A stretch of 19,548 nucleotides of DNA. Origin: Ectocarpus siliculosus (taxonomy: Eukaryota; Sar; Phaeophyceae; Ectocarpales; Ectocarpaceae). Location of the stretch: contig FN649752.1 of assembly GCA_000310025.1 (NCBI GenBank), forward strand, positions 2,586,645 to 2,606,192, given 5' to 3'. Below the pieces are notes generated by a model. It worked only from the letters and a program-made list of their open reading frames with translations, was not told the DNA's origin and did no database searches. Positions 1-9,475 of the stretch are shown one piece after another (within the stretch, counting starts at the first letter, position 1; the number at the start of each line of letters is the position of its first letter). Made by a program: the position numbers and the translations under genes.

Positions 1-797
1 GGGGGGGGTATACTCTTATGCTTTGCATGCCTTTGCGGTTAGACCATTGACCACGCGTCCTCGAGAAGACGAAGCGTTGTTCCCAAAGGACCGATCACCG
101 ATGGCCATCGGGGGGGGGGCATCAACGAGGGGAAGCGGGGAATAGTGGACGTTGCCTGCACAATGGTTGGGGTCGTTGGCATCCCGCACAGTGGGGTCGT
201 TTTTGTTGGAGGGGGGTTCTTGACGGAGCATGGACTCACCACTGAAAAACGACAGCCTGCAAGAGGGCCAACAAATAATGTTGTAACACGGTTTGTTCTG
301 CGTCGGATTTTGTGCTAGCATCGACGGCACCAACCGGCAGACCAACAAAACATACGTCCGTGTAAAAAATAGCGGGAAGAAATAACGCTCGCCAACAATT
401 GTGTTTCGTTTCACGCGTGCGAACATCGATCGCCCTAACCAGCACATCAAACGAATGTACGTCGATGTCAAAAGCGGGATTTAGAATAATACACGCCAAC
501 AAGAGAGAGGGCATTCGTGTTTTCTCCGAAGGCGGGATCGGCCGCCGCTGTACCCGTATTGTTGTAGGTACGTTGAGGCTGACACTCACTGGCGTCGACT
601 CGGTCATGAACGAGCTCGCGCTGGGCACACCCAGAAGCGACGCACGCTCCTTACGAGCGTGCGGACCGAAAAGGGTCACGGCCGTGTAGATGTAACACAC
701 ACATACCGCGGCGGCCTGGACTAACACAACACAACGCGCGAAAAAAAAAGAAAAAAGGAGCAAGCGCGTGTGTCCAACGCCATCGCCGAGCACCCAC
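1..797 (-). other. Start of GH88 intron 9, running off the left edge
   Basis: No GH88-like continuation was found in any minus-strand frame. The segment holds a G8 run at the edge, a G-run near 110-119 and a poly-A/G tract near 740-757. One strong acceptor-donor pair (TTGCAG ... GTGAGT) encloses just 17 nt at 240-256. A minus-strand reading frame is open from about 790 to 236 but does not resemble the family and is treated as chance. Confidence 0.6.
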
Positions 798-937
798 CGG
801 TTTCCAGGAACAGCTCGAGCAGGCCGGACGACACAATGGCCGCGGCGGAGCTGTCCTTTCCGTTGTCGGTGGCCGATTCGGGCGCATCGAAGTCGGCGGG
901 GGGGATAAGGTCCTCCGGAAGGTTGTCCTCATAGTAC
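798..937 (-). CDS. GH88 exon 9, last exon identified
   Basis: Residues 291-337 plus one base of codon 338. It carries KYYEDNLPEDLIPPADFDAP and KDSSAAAIVSSGLLELFLET, both conserved GH88 blocks. The acceptor is GTTTTTGTCCCAG and the donor is ACCG-GTGGGT. The family normally continues with a further helix and a final block with DxxLIYxDYYFLEAL; neither was found to the left of this exon. Confidence 0.93.
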
Positions 938-1871
938 CTGGGACAAAAACAAAACAAAACAGGGGTTCCGGAGAATCAATCGTAATGGTATGCTACACCG
1001 CTCCAACCGCTGTTGTGCCTGTGATATGTTGTTTTCATTTTTCCATAGGGAGCAACAACAACAACAGTAGGGATGACACAAACGCCACCCCCCAAAACAC
1101 ACATACACACACGCTGGCAAACAAGAAGCATCTATATGATATTCAGCATCATCATCATCAACAACAGGATCGACTCACTTGAGAAGCCCGATTGATCTGT
1201 CCAGGAACCGCTGTTCCGGGAGGAACCTGTAGACCATCGCGTAACCGTAAATGGCCCATGCCTGTCCCCTTGTCCACGTCGACGAGTTGGTGTAGCCCTG
1301 GTAAGTTCCTGCAAACAGACGGCGCCCGTCGTGAAAAAAACAAAAAAACAAAGAAGAAGGACACGAAGAACGACACATTACGAGCTTCCCCATTGGTACT
1401 TCGCATATGAACGGGAAAACACCACAGCCTCAGCTTTCGGTTCGCGACTTGCAGCCGCCGTCGCAGAGGGCGATCGATATGTAAAACTATACACAGATAT
1501 GGTTTCTGTTACAGGAATTTTCTTTGATTTCCTTGGGCTGTAAGAAGACTTTTGCACTGACTGTCGTGCCAGCTGTCGGGCCATTCGTAGCCTGTCGTGT
1601 TGTCGAACAGCCCGGCAGAATACGTCAGCTTCAACAAAATACAAATACGCGGCAGCTCGGCATCAGCTGTTCTGCTGTGGAGCCCAAAGTGCCAGCGCAT
1701 GCCAACAGCTCAGCGTTGGCGCGACAGCTGTCAGGACGGCTGGGGAGTGAGGTATACGTGTGGGTGGCGCACAGAAGAATCGTTTTTATGTCCAGCGTGC
1801 ATACAGCAAGGCGGCGACCGAAGCATCATGATGGTGTCGATGTGTCCCAAATGATAAAAGTTTTGGCAATA

Positions 1872-1910
<39 letters not shown>

Positions 1911-4900
1911 CGGTTTGTACAACTACTGCTTGCTGTGAACAGGCAACCAAAAAGTGATAACTGATTTGGTGAATTGCCACGTAAAAACGCCAGAAAAGAG
2001 ACTGAGGTCAGGTCACACACAACACGGACGATTGGTCTTCAGGACAGAAACTACGGTCGGAGGAAGGCCCCCGGCCGGATGCAATTTCAAGTCATTTTTC
2101 CGGCCAGGAATCTGACTGTCTGTGTGAAAGTCGCAACTTCTTTTTATTTCTCTGTTCAGTTCTGTCATACGCGCAGAGACGTTGTGGACTGCTGTCTCCG
2201 GCTTGGCTGAACGCCCAAATGCCCCAGAACGACTCGAGCCATGTGTGGGCGATGTCAGCAGATGAATGAACTACACACAGCAGTAAGCAGCCCCATGTAT
2301 GTAGTTTCCAGCAGCAGTCGAGCAATGTATGTCGTGGTCGGGAGGTCGGTACGCACATATCGTCACATCGATCCGCGCGGCTGCGGGCTTTCAACCAAAA
2401 AAATCCAGAAAACTGTTGAAAAATATTATGAGCTCGCGCCGACCTGCCGCGAATCCGTTGATACGAAGGTATGTATGTATGTATGTATGTATGTATTCAC
2501 TGCTGTCGTTTCTCTGTTATGTAGCCTTTTGCATGTTCTTGCATCACCCCTTGCGCGGTGCTCTCTTCACCCCACTCCGGAGGGACGCCTTGTAGTGTCG
2601 ATATGATTGTGTTGCTTCTGGGTGTGTTCCTTGAAAAAATCGTCCCCAAGAACACCCCCCCGAAAGAAAACCGAACCTGTCTCTATGAACTCCCCCGTGT
2701 CGATGTCGTAGGCCGCCACGTGGTTGGTGCTGTTGTCCTCTCGGACGATGTCCTTCCAGGTCGAGTCCGCGTGGCTGTTCCCAAGACCACAACACAACAC
2801 GGGAGGGAAGGTGCGTGTTTACGGGACATGAATGACACCGTCGCCAAAAAAATTCAAATGGGGTCGCCGCAAGTTTTTCTCTACTGCTGCTGTGCTTCAC
2901 ACGCAGACACAATTTGGAAGCTCTCGCCTGTGTTAAGTTACAAGAACTACCAAGAAAACATCGCCTCAGAAGGGAACACCGCACACGTACGTGGCGCCTT
3001 GTTCCAAGCTGAAAAAACATGCCTACCCCTCCCCCAAGACACTCTGAGCGGTACACACGAGGACCGCCACACACACACACACACCTGCTGAGTTACATAT
3101 AAATCTCTTCCGCGTTTGAGCGACAGGGGATCAACCCTACAAAAACGAAGCTCGCTCTGGTTCCGTCTATCGGTGACGTGGCTTTGGGAAGGCGGGTGGC
3201 TACAAAACACTGACGTCGATATCTATCAATCCTATCGTGCGTTTGGCAGCACATGGCGGCAGAACACGTGGGAAGGAGGGTGAGCGCGCGCTTGTGACAG
3301 CGCAATAATGGCCAAGATCGGCAGGTGTTTTTACGAGAAAATGGAACGCGATTCGGAAGACGACAGATACACACCTCCAACACAAACGGGGGGGGGGGGG
3401 GACACTCTGAATTAAAAAAAATTATCTGCTGCGGCAGTCCCATACATGCGACAGTACAAGACAATAAACACCACACGAGAAAAGAGGCAGAAACACAGCC
3501 AGAAACGAGGAATACCCAGTGATAGACAGAGGTGGCACGAGCTGCAACAGACAAGCAATACATGGGTCGAGCGCGGAACCTAAAAGCACACCTGTGCACA
3601 CGTGATTGACGCTTTCCTCTCCACCACACTAGGTCTGTCTCACCACTCGCCGAGAAAGACAAAAAAAAAAAAAACTCTTTACACGAGAATAAGCCACAAG
3701 GGCCTAGAAAAACAAGATATCGCAAAATCACTCTAGATCAACAACAGCAACAGACAAAGCAGCAGCAACAGCAACGACAACACCACCACCACCACCACCA
3801 CCGACAGCAACATCATCAGCACCACCAACGACAACACTCCACCACTCACCCTTCCACTTCCAACTCGTGGTCCTCCCCGCCGTTTAGCCCCGCCCAGAGC
3901 AGGATCTCCAAGTTCATCATCATGTCCACGTTCACGGCGCGGTCCCAGTCAGGCCTTTTGGTCGGGTTTTCCCACGACCAGTACGCAGGGATGTTGCCCT
4001 GTTTCGTGTGTGTGTGTGTGTTATTCTTGTTAATAATAGCGCGAGCACCGCTTTTTATGGGCGCGTAGTAAAAGTCGCGAGAAAAGTTGATTTTTTTTGG
4101 CAACTTTTGTTCGGGAACGTTTGTCAAGAACACTTGTGTATTGCACGCCCACTACGGGGCGAAGGAAGTCTGTTATACGGGACTGGTGGAATGCTGGAGG
4201 CGTGATCATTTTGTGTTTATTGAGCAACGGCGAGAGGCAGGCAACACCCCTTCATACCACCCCGCGAAACCGCCCAGAGTGTGCAACGAAAGCCTGGAAA
4301 ACGAGTTTGTGGCACAAAGCCTGGCGTTGTGCCTTCCAATCGAGACAGGTAGCCCTCAATCATGCTCACATCCAACACAAATTGTTGCCGCAGACTCTAC
4401 AAATACGCATGTTAGTATTCTACACAGCTGCGGCCATTGTAGGCAATCCCAGCTCGTCGTTCAAGTATTGTGACCAATCATCTATCGCGTGGATCGTGCG
4501 CGTGTGTGTGGTGGGAGAGGGTCTACGTGTGTGGTAGGGGCAGGTGCTTGACGTGGATTGGCGGAAGTTTCGCCGCGAAACTGTTTCTTCCACACTTCTG
4601 TAGCCAGAAAATATTGCGAAATATTTGCTCCAGATCTCGCGATCATTGTCAAAAGCAAAGGTTTCCACAATCTTGGCGCAACTGCTGTTTGCTCCCTTAT
4701 AGAGCGCGCATAAGAAAAGTTGCGACAAAAGTCTGCACACTTTACCCTTTCTCGCAACTTTATGCTTCCAAAAGAGCGGTGTAATAAACCGGCTGTGTGT
4801 AATCTTGTGTTCTTTTTTCCATTTTCGAGCGGGTGTTCGATTTTCCATGAAACCCTATCAACCCATGGGTCGAATTTGGCAAGCTCAGTCAGTCATTCAA

Positions 4901-5568
4901 ACGAAAGCAAACGAACTATTTAGGAGTATAATAGTTGGTGTACTTGTCTCCAGAGAGACCCAAGGTGTTCACTCTGAAGAAGAAAGGGCACCGCGGGGTG
5001 ACAAACGAGCACACGCAAGCGCACGCACGTAGTTTGCGCACAGAAAACGGGGCGGATTCTCTACAACCATTCCCGCAGAAAACACTGGCCACCTACCACT
5101 ATTTTCAATCGAGGTACAGTAGGGAGATCGATCAGCCCAGTGGGTGTCTTTCTCTAACAACAACACACACACGCACTGAAGCATGCACCCGCACAACAGG
5201 GAGGAGAGCACCACAAAAAACGGACACCACAAATAACGGGAAGGGAATACTTGCAAGTACAACAGCAGCAGCAGCAGCAGAAGCAGCAGCGGCAGCGGCA
5301 GAGGCGTTTTCGTCATACAAGCACTCAAGCAGCAGCCTAGGGCTGCAGGCGACCAAAAAGATCCAACCAGAGACCGAATGAACGACCGACCGACCGACCG
5401 AACGAATGAATGAACGAACGAGTGACTGATGACTCACGTCCCATCGGAAATCGTGGAGAGCTTCCGCCCCAGTGAGGACCCTCTGCAGGTAGTCGTCCGA
5501 GCCGGTCAGCCGGTAGCCGAGGCCGAAAGAGTTCAATATCTGGGGGAGGAAGAGGAGCAAACAGAGAA

Positions 5569-5599
<31 letters not shown>

Positions 5600-8500
5600 A
5601 CGGAACAACAACCGGCGGCAGCGAACGATAAAAAAGAAAAGAAAAAAAAGAGGCCGTCCAAGAGAACTGATGGTTCAGACCTGCAACACAGCAGTAGGGT
5701 AAGGGTAGGCTGCATACGCACGACAACACACCTCCTGGAACGACTTTCGAATCTCGATTACTCTGCAGCACAAAACTGCCGTGGCGGTGCCAAAAACAGC
5801 GGCAGTGGAACCGACTCGTCGGGAGCTCTTCCAAAAGCGCATCGATTTAGTTTGACATCGTCTTCATCGACGGGGGAATAGAGCTTTGAAATCGGTCCAG
5901 GGGGTGCGTGTCTTGTGCAACCTATGGCAACACGTCAAATGCTAGATTAGATACCCCGAGAAATTCCACTGTACGGTGGGGGGGGGCACAAGGACAACGA
6001 TGAGCAGGAGCAAAAACCTCCTAGGGTACACGTTGGTTCCGTTAGAACATTTACCGTCTCAAGCGGAAATGTGATACAGTCGACTAGACTGACACACCTG
6101 GAACCCGGTGTCGTTGTCCTCCTCGCTCTCCAGCCCCTCGAGACCCGAGCAGTAAAACTCCGCCGCGGTCTGGACAGCAACAGCACAACCAGCATCAGCA
6201 CCAGCATCACCAGGCGCATCGGCAGCAAAATCAACAGCATCAGCATCAGCAGCGGCCCAAGCCCCCATCACATGGCCGACAAAGCGCTGGTCATCATGTT
6301 TCGATCAGCCCAGCCTTGCTATCCCTAAACATCCCGTTGGTACACACAATGGAAGCCAATGGCAGCCAGCCAGCCAGCCAGCCGTCGCCGCCGCCGAAGT
6401 CACGATCACAACAGCTCACAACAACGCAGGATCACCTGCTCGCCCCAAACAGGGGGGGGATTGCCAGGGAAGAAGCAGACACCCCCGCGGACGAGCACAA
6501 CGGTACAGCAAAACACAAGAATAACCATCCCTGTGCAGCCTCCAACCATCACCGTGAGTCACGCCTCGGGTGCACGGTCCTCCTGGCTACGAACGGGTTG
6601 AACGGGGGTTCCGCAGAGGCGCACGCCGAGAGGGGAGGGTGGGGCTTACCTTCATTGCCTCGTCGCCCGTGGCCTCGTACTGGTACCAGAACATGCCAGC
6701 CACCATGCCGCTAAAAAGAAACAGCAAATACGAGGGGGGGGTGGGGCTCGGTAAGGAGTTGGATGAGAAAAATCGGCGAGAATTTGGAGAGAGAAGTCGA
6801 AAAATCGGAACCTAGACCCCAGACAAAAAAACTCCGTCGATTCCCATGCCTGCAAACGGCCAGCACAAAACATGGTACAAGGGACATGGATGGGTAAACT
6901 CGACCTTTCGTCGTCCCTTCCTTGCTCTGTCAATATCGCCGCGCTTCTTCGGACGGCACAGAATTTATCTGACAAAACCAAGGAGAAGGATGCCTGGAAA
7001 AAAATAGAGATTAATCAAAACCGACGGCACGGCACAGCACAGCGGAGCCTTCGGCCACGACACGCCATCTCTTACCTGGTCCACACCGTCTGGTCGATGC
7101 TGTTCCCATTGTCCTTCTCGGTCCTCCACAGCCCGTCCGTTTCGGTGTAGTCCGTGAACACCCCCTCCTCCGTAAGGACATCTCCCGTCAGCACCGTAAG
7201 CTGGGCCCCCGAAAACACTGTTGTAATAGCCAGCACGCAAAAAATCAAGAGGGAACGCCGACAACGGACAGCGGTGAGCGCATAAGCGCGCAGAGCAGCC
7301 GGGCAGAGCGCGTGGCGCTCAGGGACGGGCGAGGGACCCCATGGAATAGTTTCGACGTACCGCCTAGTCCCTCTCTTACGACCGTAGCTTTGACTCCTGG
7401 CACGGGACAGCACACGGCATAAACGCTTCAATATATATATTTTTTCCCAACAACAATATGCATCGCGGGCCGTTCCAAAGAAGAGCAAGAAATTTCTTCT
7501 CTTGAGCCCCCTGCATTTCGCACCGCACCGGTTGGAGTGTCGGGCAAGTGTTTCCCTTCTCGGTCCCTCTGTTGAGCTGCACTGCAGCAGTACATATAAA
7601 ACACAATCAGCATGTCTGTTGGCGTGCGATCACCAGAACCCCCCCGAGATTCTTTGGGGAAGGGAGATACTTCCCTCGCCAGTCTCTTCCATTCAGCCGT
7701 GCACGCCGCCTACCAAGCCAAGACGAGGTGGCCAGAGTCCAACAGCCCGAGCTGCTGGCCAACCCCCGAACGACATGCTGGCCGGCCCTGTTGGCCCCGC
7801 GAGTATTACAATGAGATGGAATCTGAAGCAGACCAAGGATTGGAAAAACGCCTATTCTTTTCATCTCGCGGACACCCTTTCGGTGTTTTCCTGTTGGGAA
7901 CAAAGTGTTGCGTGGTCACAGTAACCAAAACAGGAGACCAAGAGGGCAAGCTCCCTGCAAGCATAGCGGCTGCCGTCTCTCTCCCTGCGTCCCGTGCTTA
8001 GAAGATGTTTGAAGCCTCGACACTCGTGGCTGGCTGGTAGGTGGTGTGTGTGCCACTGCTTCCGATGTTTGTCTCATCGTTCACAATTTTTCTCCCTCGA
8101 GCCTACAATTGATCGTCCCCGGCCGGGGATACCCCAGAAAACCTTCGGGTGATCCCACGGGGTCCCCTGATATGGGGTCTGCAGAGGGGACTGGGAAGAT
8201 CGGTCCGGCCGTACCACCAGCACAACTTGTTGTGTATCATTCGTACCATACGGAGTACCTGCTGCTGATACACTCACAAGTATTTCGAGCCCACAGAAGC
8301 AAAGCGCCGCACATGTTCTCTGTCGGACGCAAAAACTCTTGTACTGCTGTAGCACTGTTCCGAAACGGTTCGAAGCCACCCGCCCAATCCGCGGACTGGA
8401 GATCGTCTTTCGCATCGGCCAGCCGGCAGTGGTAGTCTACGGAAGTATCGTACGGCACGATGGACCCTAATAACCAAAGAAGAGAGAGCGTGGTGGTACA

Positions 8501-8674
8501 AAAAACAAAGCTTCAACAGCACACAAAACACACGGCGTGCGCTCTTACACACTCACCGAACGCCTCTGCCACGGCGGAGTTGAGCGAGTCGTCTGCCCGG
8601 ACGAACCCTACGCCACCACCACCCAACAACGCCAGAGCGCAGCAGCTCCAGGCCAAGCAGAGCCGCGCACCCAT
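798..8674 (-). CDS. Secreted GH88 unsaturated glucuronyl hydrolase, nine exons, 3' end outside window
   Basis: Known of the family: GH88 enzymes remove the unsaturated uronic acid left at the non-reducing end of oligosaccharides by polysaccharide lyases, by hydrating the double bond inside an (alpha/alpha)6 barrel. Seen here: nine exons (8557-8674, 7076-7217, 6650-6710, 6098-6169, 5438-5539, 3850-3998, 2677-2774, 1179-1308, 798-937) join with matching phases into about 338 residues. Residues 1-27 are a signal peptide. Landmarks are WTSG (85-88), NDTGF (126-130), VDMMMNL (189-195), HAD (216-218), STNH (230-233), QGY (251-253), WTRGQAW (259-265), ADFDAP (305-310) and DSSAAA (319-324). D127 and D190 match the two catalytic Asp (88 and 149 in Bacillus GL1 enzyme, from memory). 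H233, Q251, W259, R261 and W265 keep the spacing of its substrate-binding residues. The C-terminal end is missing. Extracellular or endomembrane location is inferred. GH105 is the nearest alternative, but the MMNL block favours GH88. Confidence 0.93.
1179..1308 (-). CDS. GH88 exon 8 with RGQAW motif
   Basis: Residues 248-290 plus two bases. It contains QGYTNSSTWTRGQAWAIYGY, the most diagnostic GH88 block (QGYxxxSxWxRGQAWxxYG), followed by AMVYRFLPEQRFLD. The acceptor is TCTGTTTGCAG and the donor is CTCAA-GTGAGT. Confidence 0.95.
1875..1904 (+). repeat. (GA)15 microsatellite
   Basis: An uninterrupted GA dinucleotide run inside GH88 intron 7. On the transcribed strand it is (TC)15. Confidence 0.95.
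2469..2496 (+). repeat. (GTAT)7 microsatellite
   Basis: Seven perfect GTAT units inside GH88 intron 7. Confidence 0.95.
2677..2774 (-). CDS. GH88 exon 7
   Basis: Residues 215-247 plus one base. It reads HADSTWKDIVREDNSTNHVA and continues with YDIDTGEF, matching the HADxTxxxHVRPDxSTxHVVxYDxxTGEV block. H233 in STNH is the expected substrate-binding His. The acceptor is CTTGGGAACAG (weak pyrimidine tract) and the donor is ACAG-GTTCGG (non-consensus at +3 to +5). Phase match with both neighbours supports these ends. Confidence 0.88.
3388..3401 (+). repeat. G14 homopolymer
   Basis: Fourteen consecutive G inside GH88 intron 6; length prone to sequencing error. Confidence 0.9.
3739..3840 (+). repeat. 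Degenerate CAA/CAG/CAC trinucleotide tract
   Basis: A roughly 100-nt block of ACA/GCA/CAC triplets with a pure CAC run at 3781-3802. It lies just inside the donor end of GH88 intron 6. Confidence 0.85.
3850..3998 (-). CDS. GH88 exon 6 with second catalytic Asp
   Basis: Residues 166-214 plus two bases of codon 215. It contains VNVDMMMNLEILLWAGLNGG, matching the V-IDTMMNLELLFWA block of GH88, with D190 as the proposed second catalytic Asp. The acceptor is CACACGAAACAG and the donor is GAAGG-GTGAGT. The start of the exon is rich in Trp and Pro. Confidence 0.93.
5261..5304 (+). repeat. CAG-rich trinucleotide tract
   Basis: A CAG run followed by AAG/CAG/CGG variants, in GH88 intron 5. Confidence 0.85.
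5372..5422 (+). repeat. GACC/GAAC/GAAT tetranucleotide tract
   Basis: Consecutive GAxx tetramers with a pure GACC core, ending about 15 nt from the exon 5 donor on the intron side. Confidence 0.8.
5438..5539 (-). CDS. GH88 exon 5
   Basis: Residues 132-165 in 102 nt, phase 0 at both ends. It contains SFGLGYRLTG and a following helix (YLQRVLTGAEAL), the usual helix after the HD-GF block. The acceptor is TCCTCTTCCTCCCCCAG and the donor is GAC-GTGAGT. A (GGC)n run lies just upstream of the acceptor on the intron side. Confidence 0.92.
5570..5599 (+). repeat. GGC trinucleotide run
   Basis: About ten GGC units, read as CCG on the GH88 transcript, roughly 30 nt upstream of the exon 5 acceptor. Confidence 0.9.
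6098..6169 (-). CDS. GH88 exon 4 with first catalytic Asp
   Basis: Residues 108-131 in 72 nt, phase 0 at both ends. It carries ESEEDNDTGFQ, which aligns with the THDLGF block of GH88. D127 is the proposed catalytic Asp. The residue before it is Asn, where the family usually has His. The acceptor is GCTGTCCAG and the donor is CAG-GTGTGT. Confidence 0.9.
6177..6250 (+). repeat. Degenerate CAGCAN repeat
   Basis: An irregular CAGCAT/CAGCAC/CAGCAA hexamer tract directly upstream (transcript sense) of the exon 4 acceptor of the GH88 gene. Confidence 0.75.
6363..6382 (+). repeat. (CAGC)5 microsatellite
   Basis: Five perfect CAGC units in GH88 intron 3. Confidence 0.9.
6650..6710 (-). CDS. GH88 exon 3
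   Basis: Residues 87-107 in only 61 nt. It reads SGMVAGMFWYQYEATGDEAM and then Lys, matching the GH88 pattern SGF-xG-xLWxLYEATGD. The acceptor is CTTTTTAG and the donor is AAG-GTAAGC. The exon ends in phase 0. Confidence 0.92.
7076..7217 (-). CDS. GH88 exon 2
   Basis: Residues 40-86 plus two bases of codon 87. The acceptor is ...ATTACAACAG before TG, which completes the GTG codon begun in exon 1. The exon ends ACC-AG before GTAAGA. It contains the family pattern of a variable N-terminal segment followed by VWTSG (the Ser is split by the intron), which leads into the first barrel helix. Confidence 0.85.
7218..8556 (-). other. GH88 intron 1
   Basis: A 1339-nt first intron. It contains a TATATATA tract (about 7430-7440) and a 14-bp palindrome TCCCCGGCCGGGGA at 8116-8129. 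No embedded gene was recognised. Confidence 0.8.
8557..8674 (-). CDS. GH88 exon 1: signal peptide
   Basis: Residues 1-39 plus the first base of codon 40. The ATG at 8674 has a strong context (AAG-ATG-G) and is followed by a short N-region, a Leu/Ala/Cys/Gly hydrophobic core and a likely cleavage site near VRA-DD (about residue 27). The exon ends TTC-G before a canonical GTGAGT donor (8556-8551). The reading frame stays open upstream of this ATG, so a longer N-terminus is possible; the signal-peptide start is preferred. Confidence 0.85.
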
Positions 8675-8838
8675 CTTCCCTGTTCTTCCTGCTCCTCTTT
8701 CTGCCGCCCTAGCACCTACTCCCGCTCGCGCCCCCGTCGTCGTCACGGTCGCTGTGGCCGCCGCCCCAACCACCCCCGAAGACACCGTTCCCGACTGCGG
8801 TCGCGATCGGTGGCGGTCTTGTCTCATCCTGGCTTCCC

Positions 8839-8856
8839 ATTGGCAGGGGCGGGGGG
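8839..8856 (-). promoter_or_regulatory. CCAAT box and adjacent GC box upstream of GH88 gene
   Basis: Read on the minus strand, a GC-rich CCCCCGCCCC stretch is followed by TGCCAATGGG, about 165 nt upstream of the proposed start codon. The spacing and orientation are plausible for a core promoter element or 5' leader. There is no clear TATA box. This is inferred from motif match only. Confidence 0.3.
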
Positions 8857-9145
8857 AGGTGGGGTCGGAGAGAAGCGGGAGGAGTTTAGTTCGAGGTTGT
8901 GACACGCGGGAAGCATGCAGCATGCATGACAAAGAAATAAGGCCACGGCAAGGGGGCCCTCTTTCGCTGTGCAAGCACGTACGCAGACAATAGAAAGCTG
9001 TCTTTCGGCACACCGCTACAAGTAGCAGTAACGCCTCGTCTTTTTTGGGGACGTGTTGCTGTGCGAGGTCAATCAAGTCCGTGAAGAGGATCCTCGTCCG
9101 TGTGTCGTGGCCAGTGTGACTTCCGGGTTAACATGCGCGTAATGC

Positions 9146-9165
9146 GCAGCAGCAGCAGCAGCAGC
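9146..9165 (+). repeat. CAG trinucleotide run
   Basis: About six to seven uninterrupted CAG units in the intergenic region. No coding frame was recognised around it. Confidence 0.85.
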
Positions 9166-9223
9166 CTGTAAACGAAGCGCTGGTGCAACTTGAGTCTTCG
9201 TAAAAGAGACGTAGCCGCAACTA

Positions 9224-9249
9224 CAAGACATAATTACAATTATGTCTTG
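9224..9249. repeat. Perfect 12-bp inverted repeat with 2-nt spacer
   Basis: CAAGACATAATT, then AC, then AATTATGTCTTG. The arms are exact reverse complements. It sits in the intergenic region about 550 nt upstream of the GH88 start codon. It could be a dimeric protein-binding site, a cruciform, or the scar of a mobile element. Confidence 0.85.
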
Positions 9250-9475
9250 CCGGCATTCACTTCACAGCTGTTACCGCCGCGCCGATGCTACCCCTAGCAG
9301 CAGGACACGAACGTACCCTGTTATCTTACGTAATTCCGTTCTGGTCACACAAAAGCGGTTGTTAGCATTAATAAAGCAACCTACATGTATGCCTTCAGAA
9401 ACAGAGTGGGTATGACGGTCGGTCCTCCTGTCCATTCTATTTACAATAGGGGGCCCTATATTAGGTCGCATAGTG

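Larger units (their letters stand above)
1309..2676 (-). other. GH88 intron 7
   Basis: A 1368-nt intron between exons 7 and 8. It holds the GA and GTAT microsatellites and no convincing gene on either strand. Confidence 0.8.
2775..3849 (-). other. GH88 intron 6
   Basis: A 1075-nt intron with a G14 run (3388-3401), an A14 run (3661-3674) and a CAA/CAG/CAC trinucleotide-rich block (3739-3840). A 212-codon minus-strand frame (3731-3093) has no family resemblance and is not called. Confidence 0.8.
3999..5437 (-). other. GH88 intron 5
   Basis: A 1439-nt intron with a GT run near the acceptor (4006-4021), a CAG/CGG block at about 5261-5304, and a tetranucleotide GACC/GAAC/GAAT block at 5372-5422 next to the donor. 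No gene was recognised inside it. Confidence 0.8.
8675..9475. other. GH88 upstream region: likely leader, promoter and palindrome
   Basis: No independent gene was recognised. The first about 400 nt are open on the minus strand in frame with GH88 exon 1. A tandem GCATGC occurs near 8914-8924, a (CAG)6-7 run at 9146-9165, and a perfect 26-bp palindrome at 9224-9249. Confidence 0.5.

Noticed and set aside
236-793. 185-codon minus-strand open frame next to GH88 exon 9
   Set aside because: It begins in the intron beyond a good donor (GTGGGT at 797), carries no GH88-like block, and has the Cys/Val/Arg-rich composition of chance frames here.
2544-3091. Overlapping 177-178 codon frames on both strands
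   Set aside because: They cover GH88 exon 7 in wrong frames plus intron; no family resemblance.
5429-5881. 150-codon plus-strand frame with poly-Arg
   Set aside because: The poly-Arg comes from the GGC repeat read out of frame, and the frame lies opposite GH88 exon 5, which has clear family matches.
798-8674. Bacterial contamination as the source of the GH88 sequence
   Set aside because: The family is mostly bacterial, but coding blocks are interrupted by eight GT-AG introns with consistent phase, which a bacterial gene would not have.
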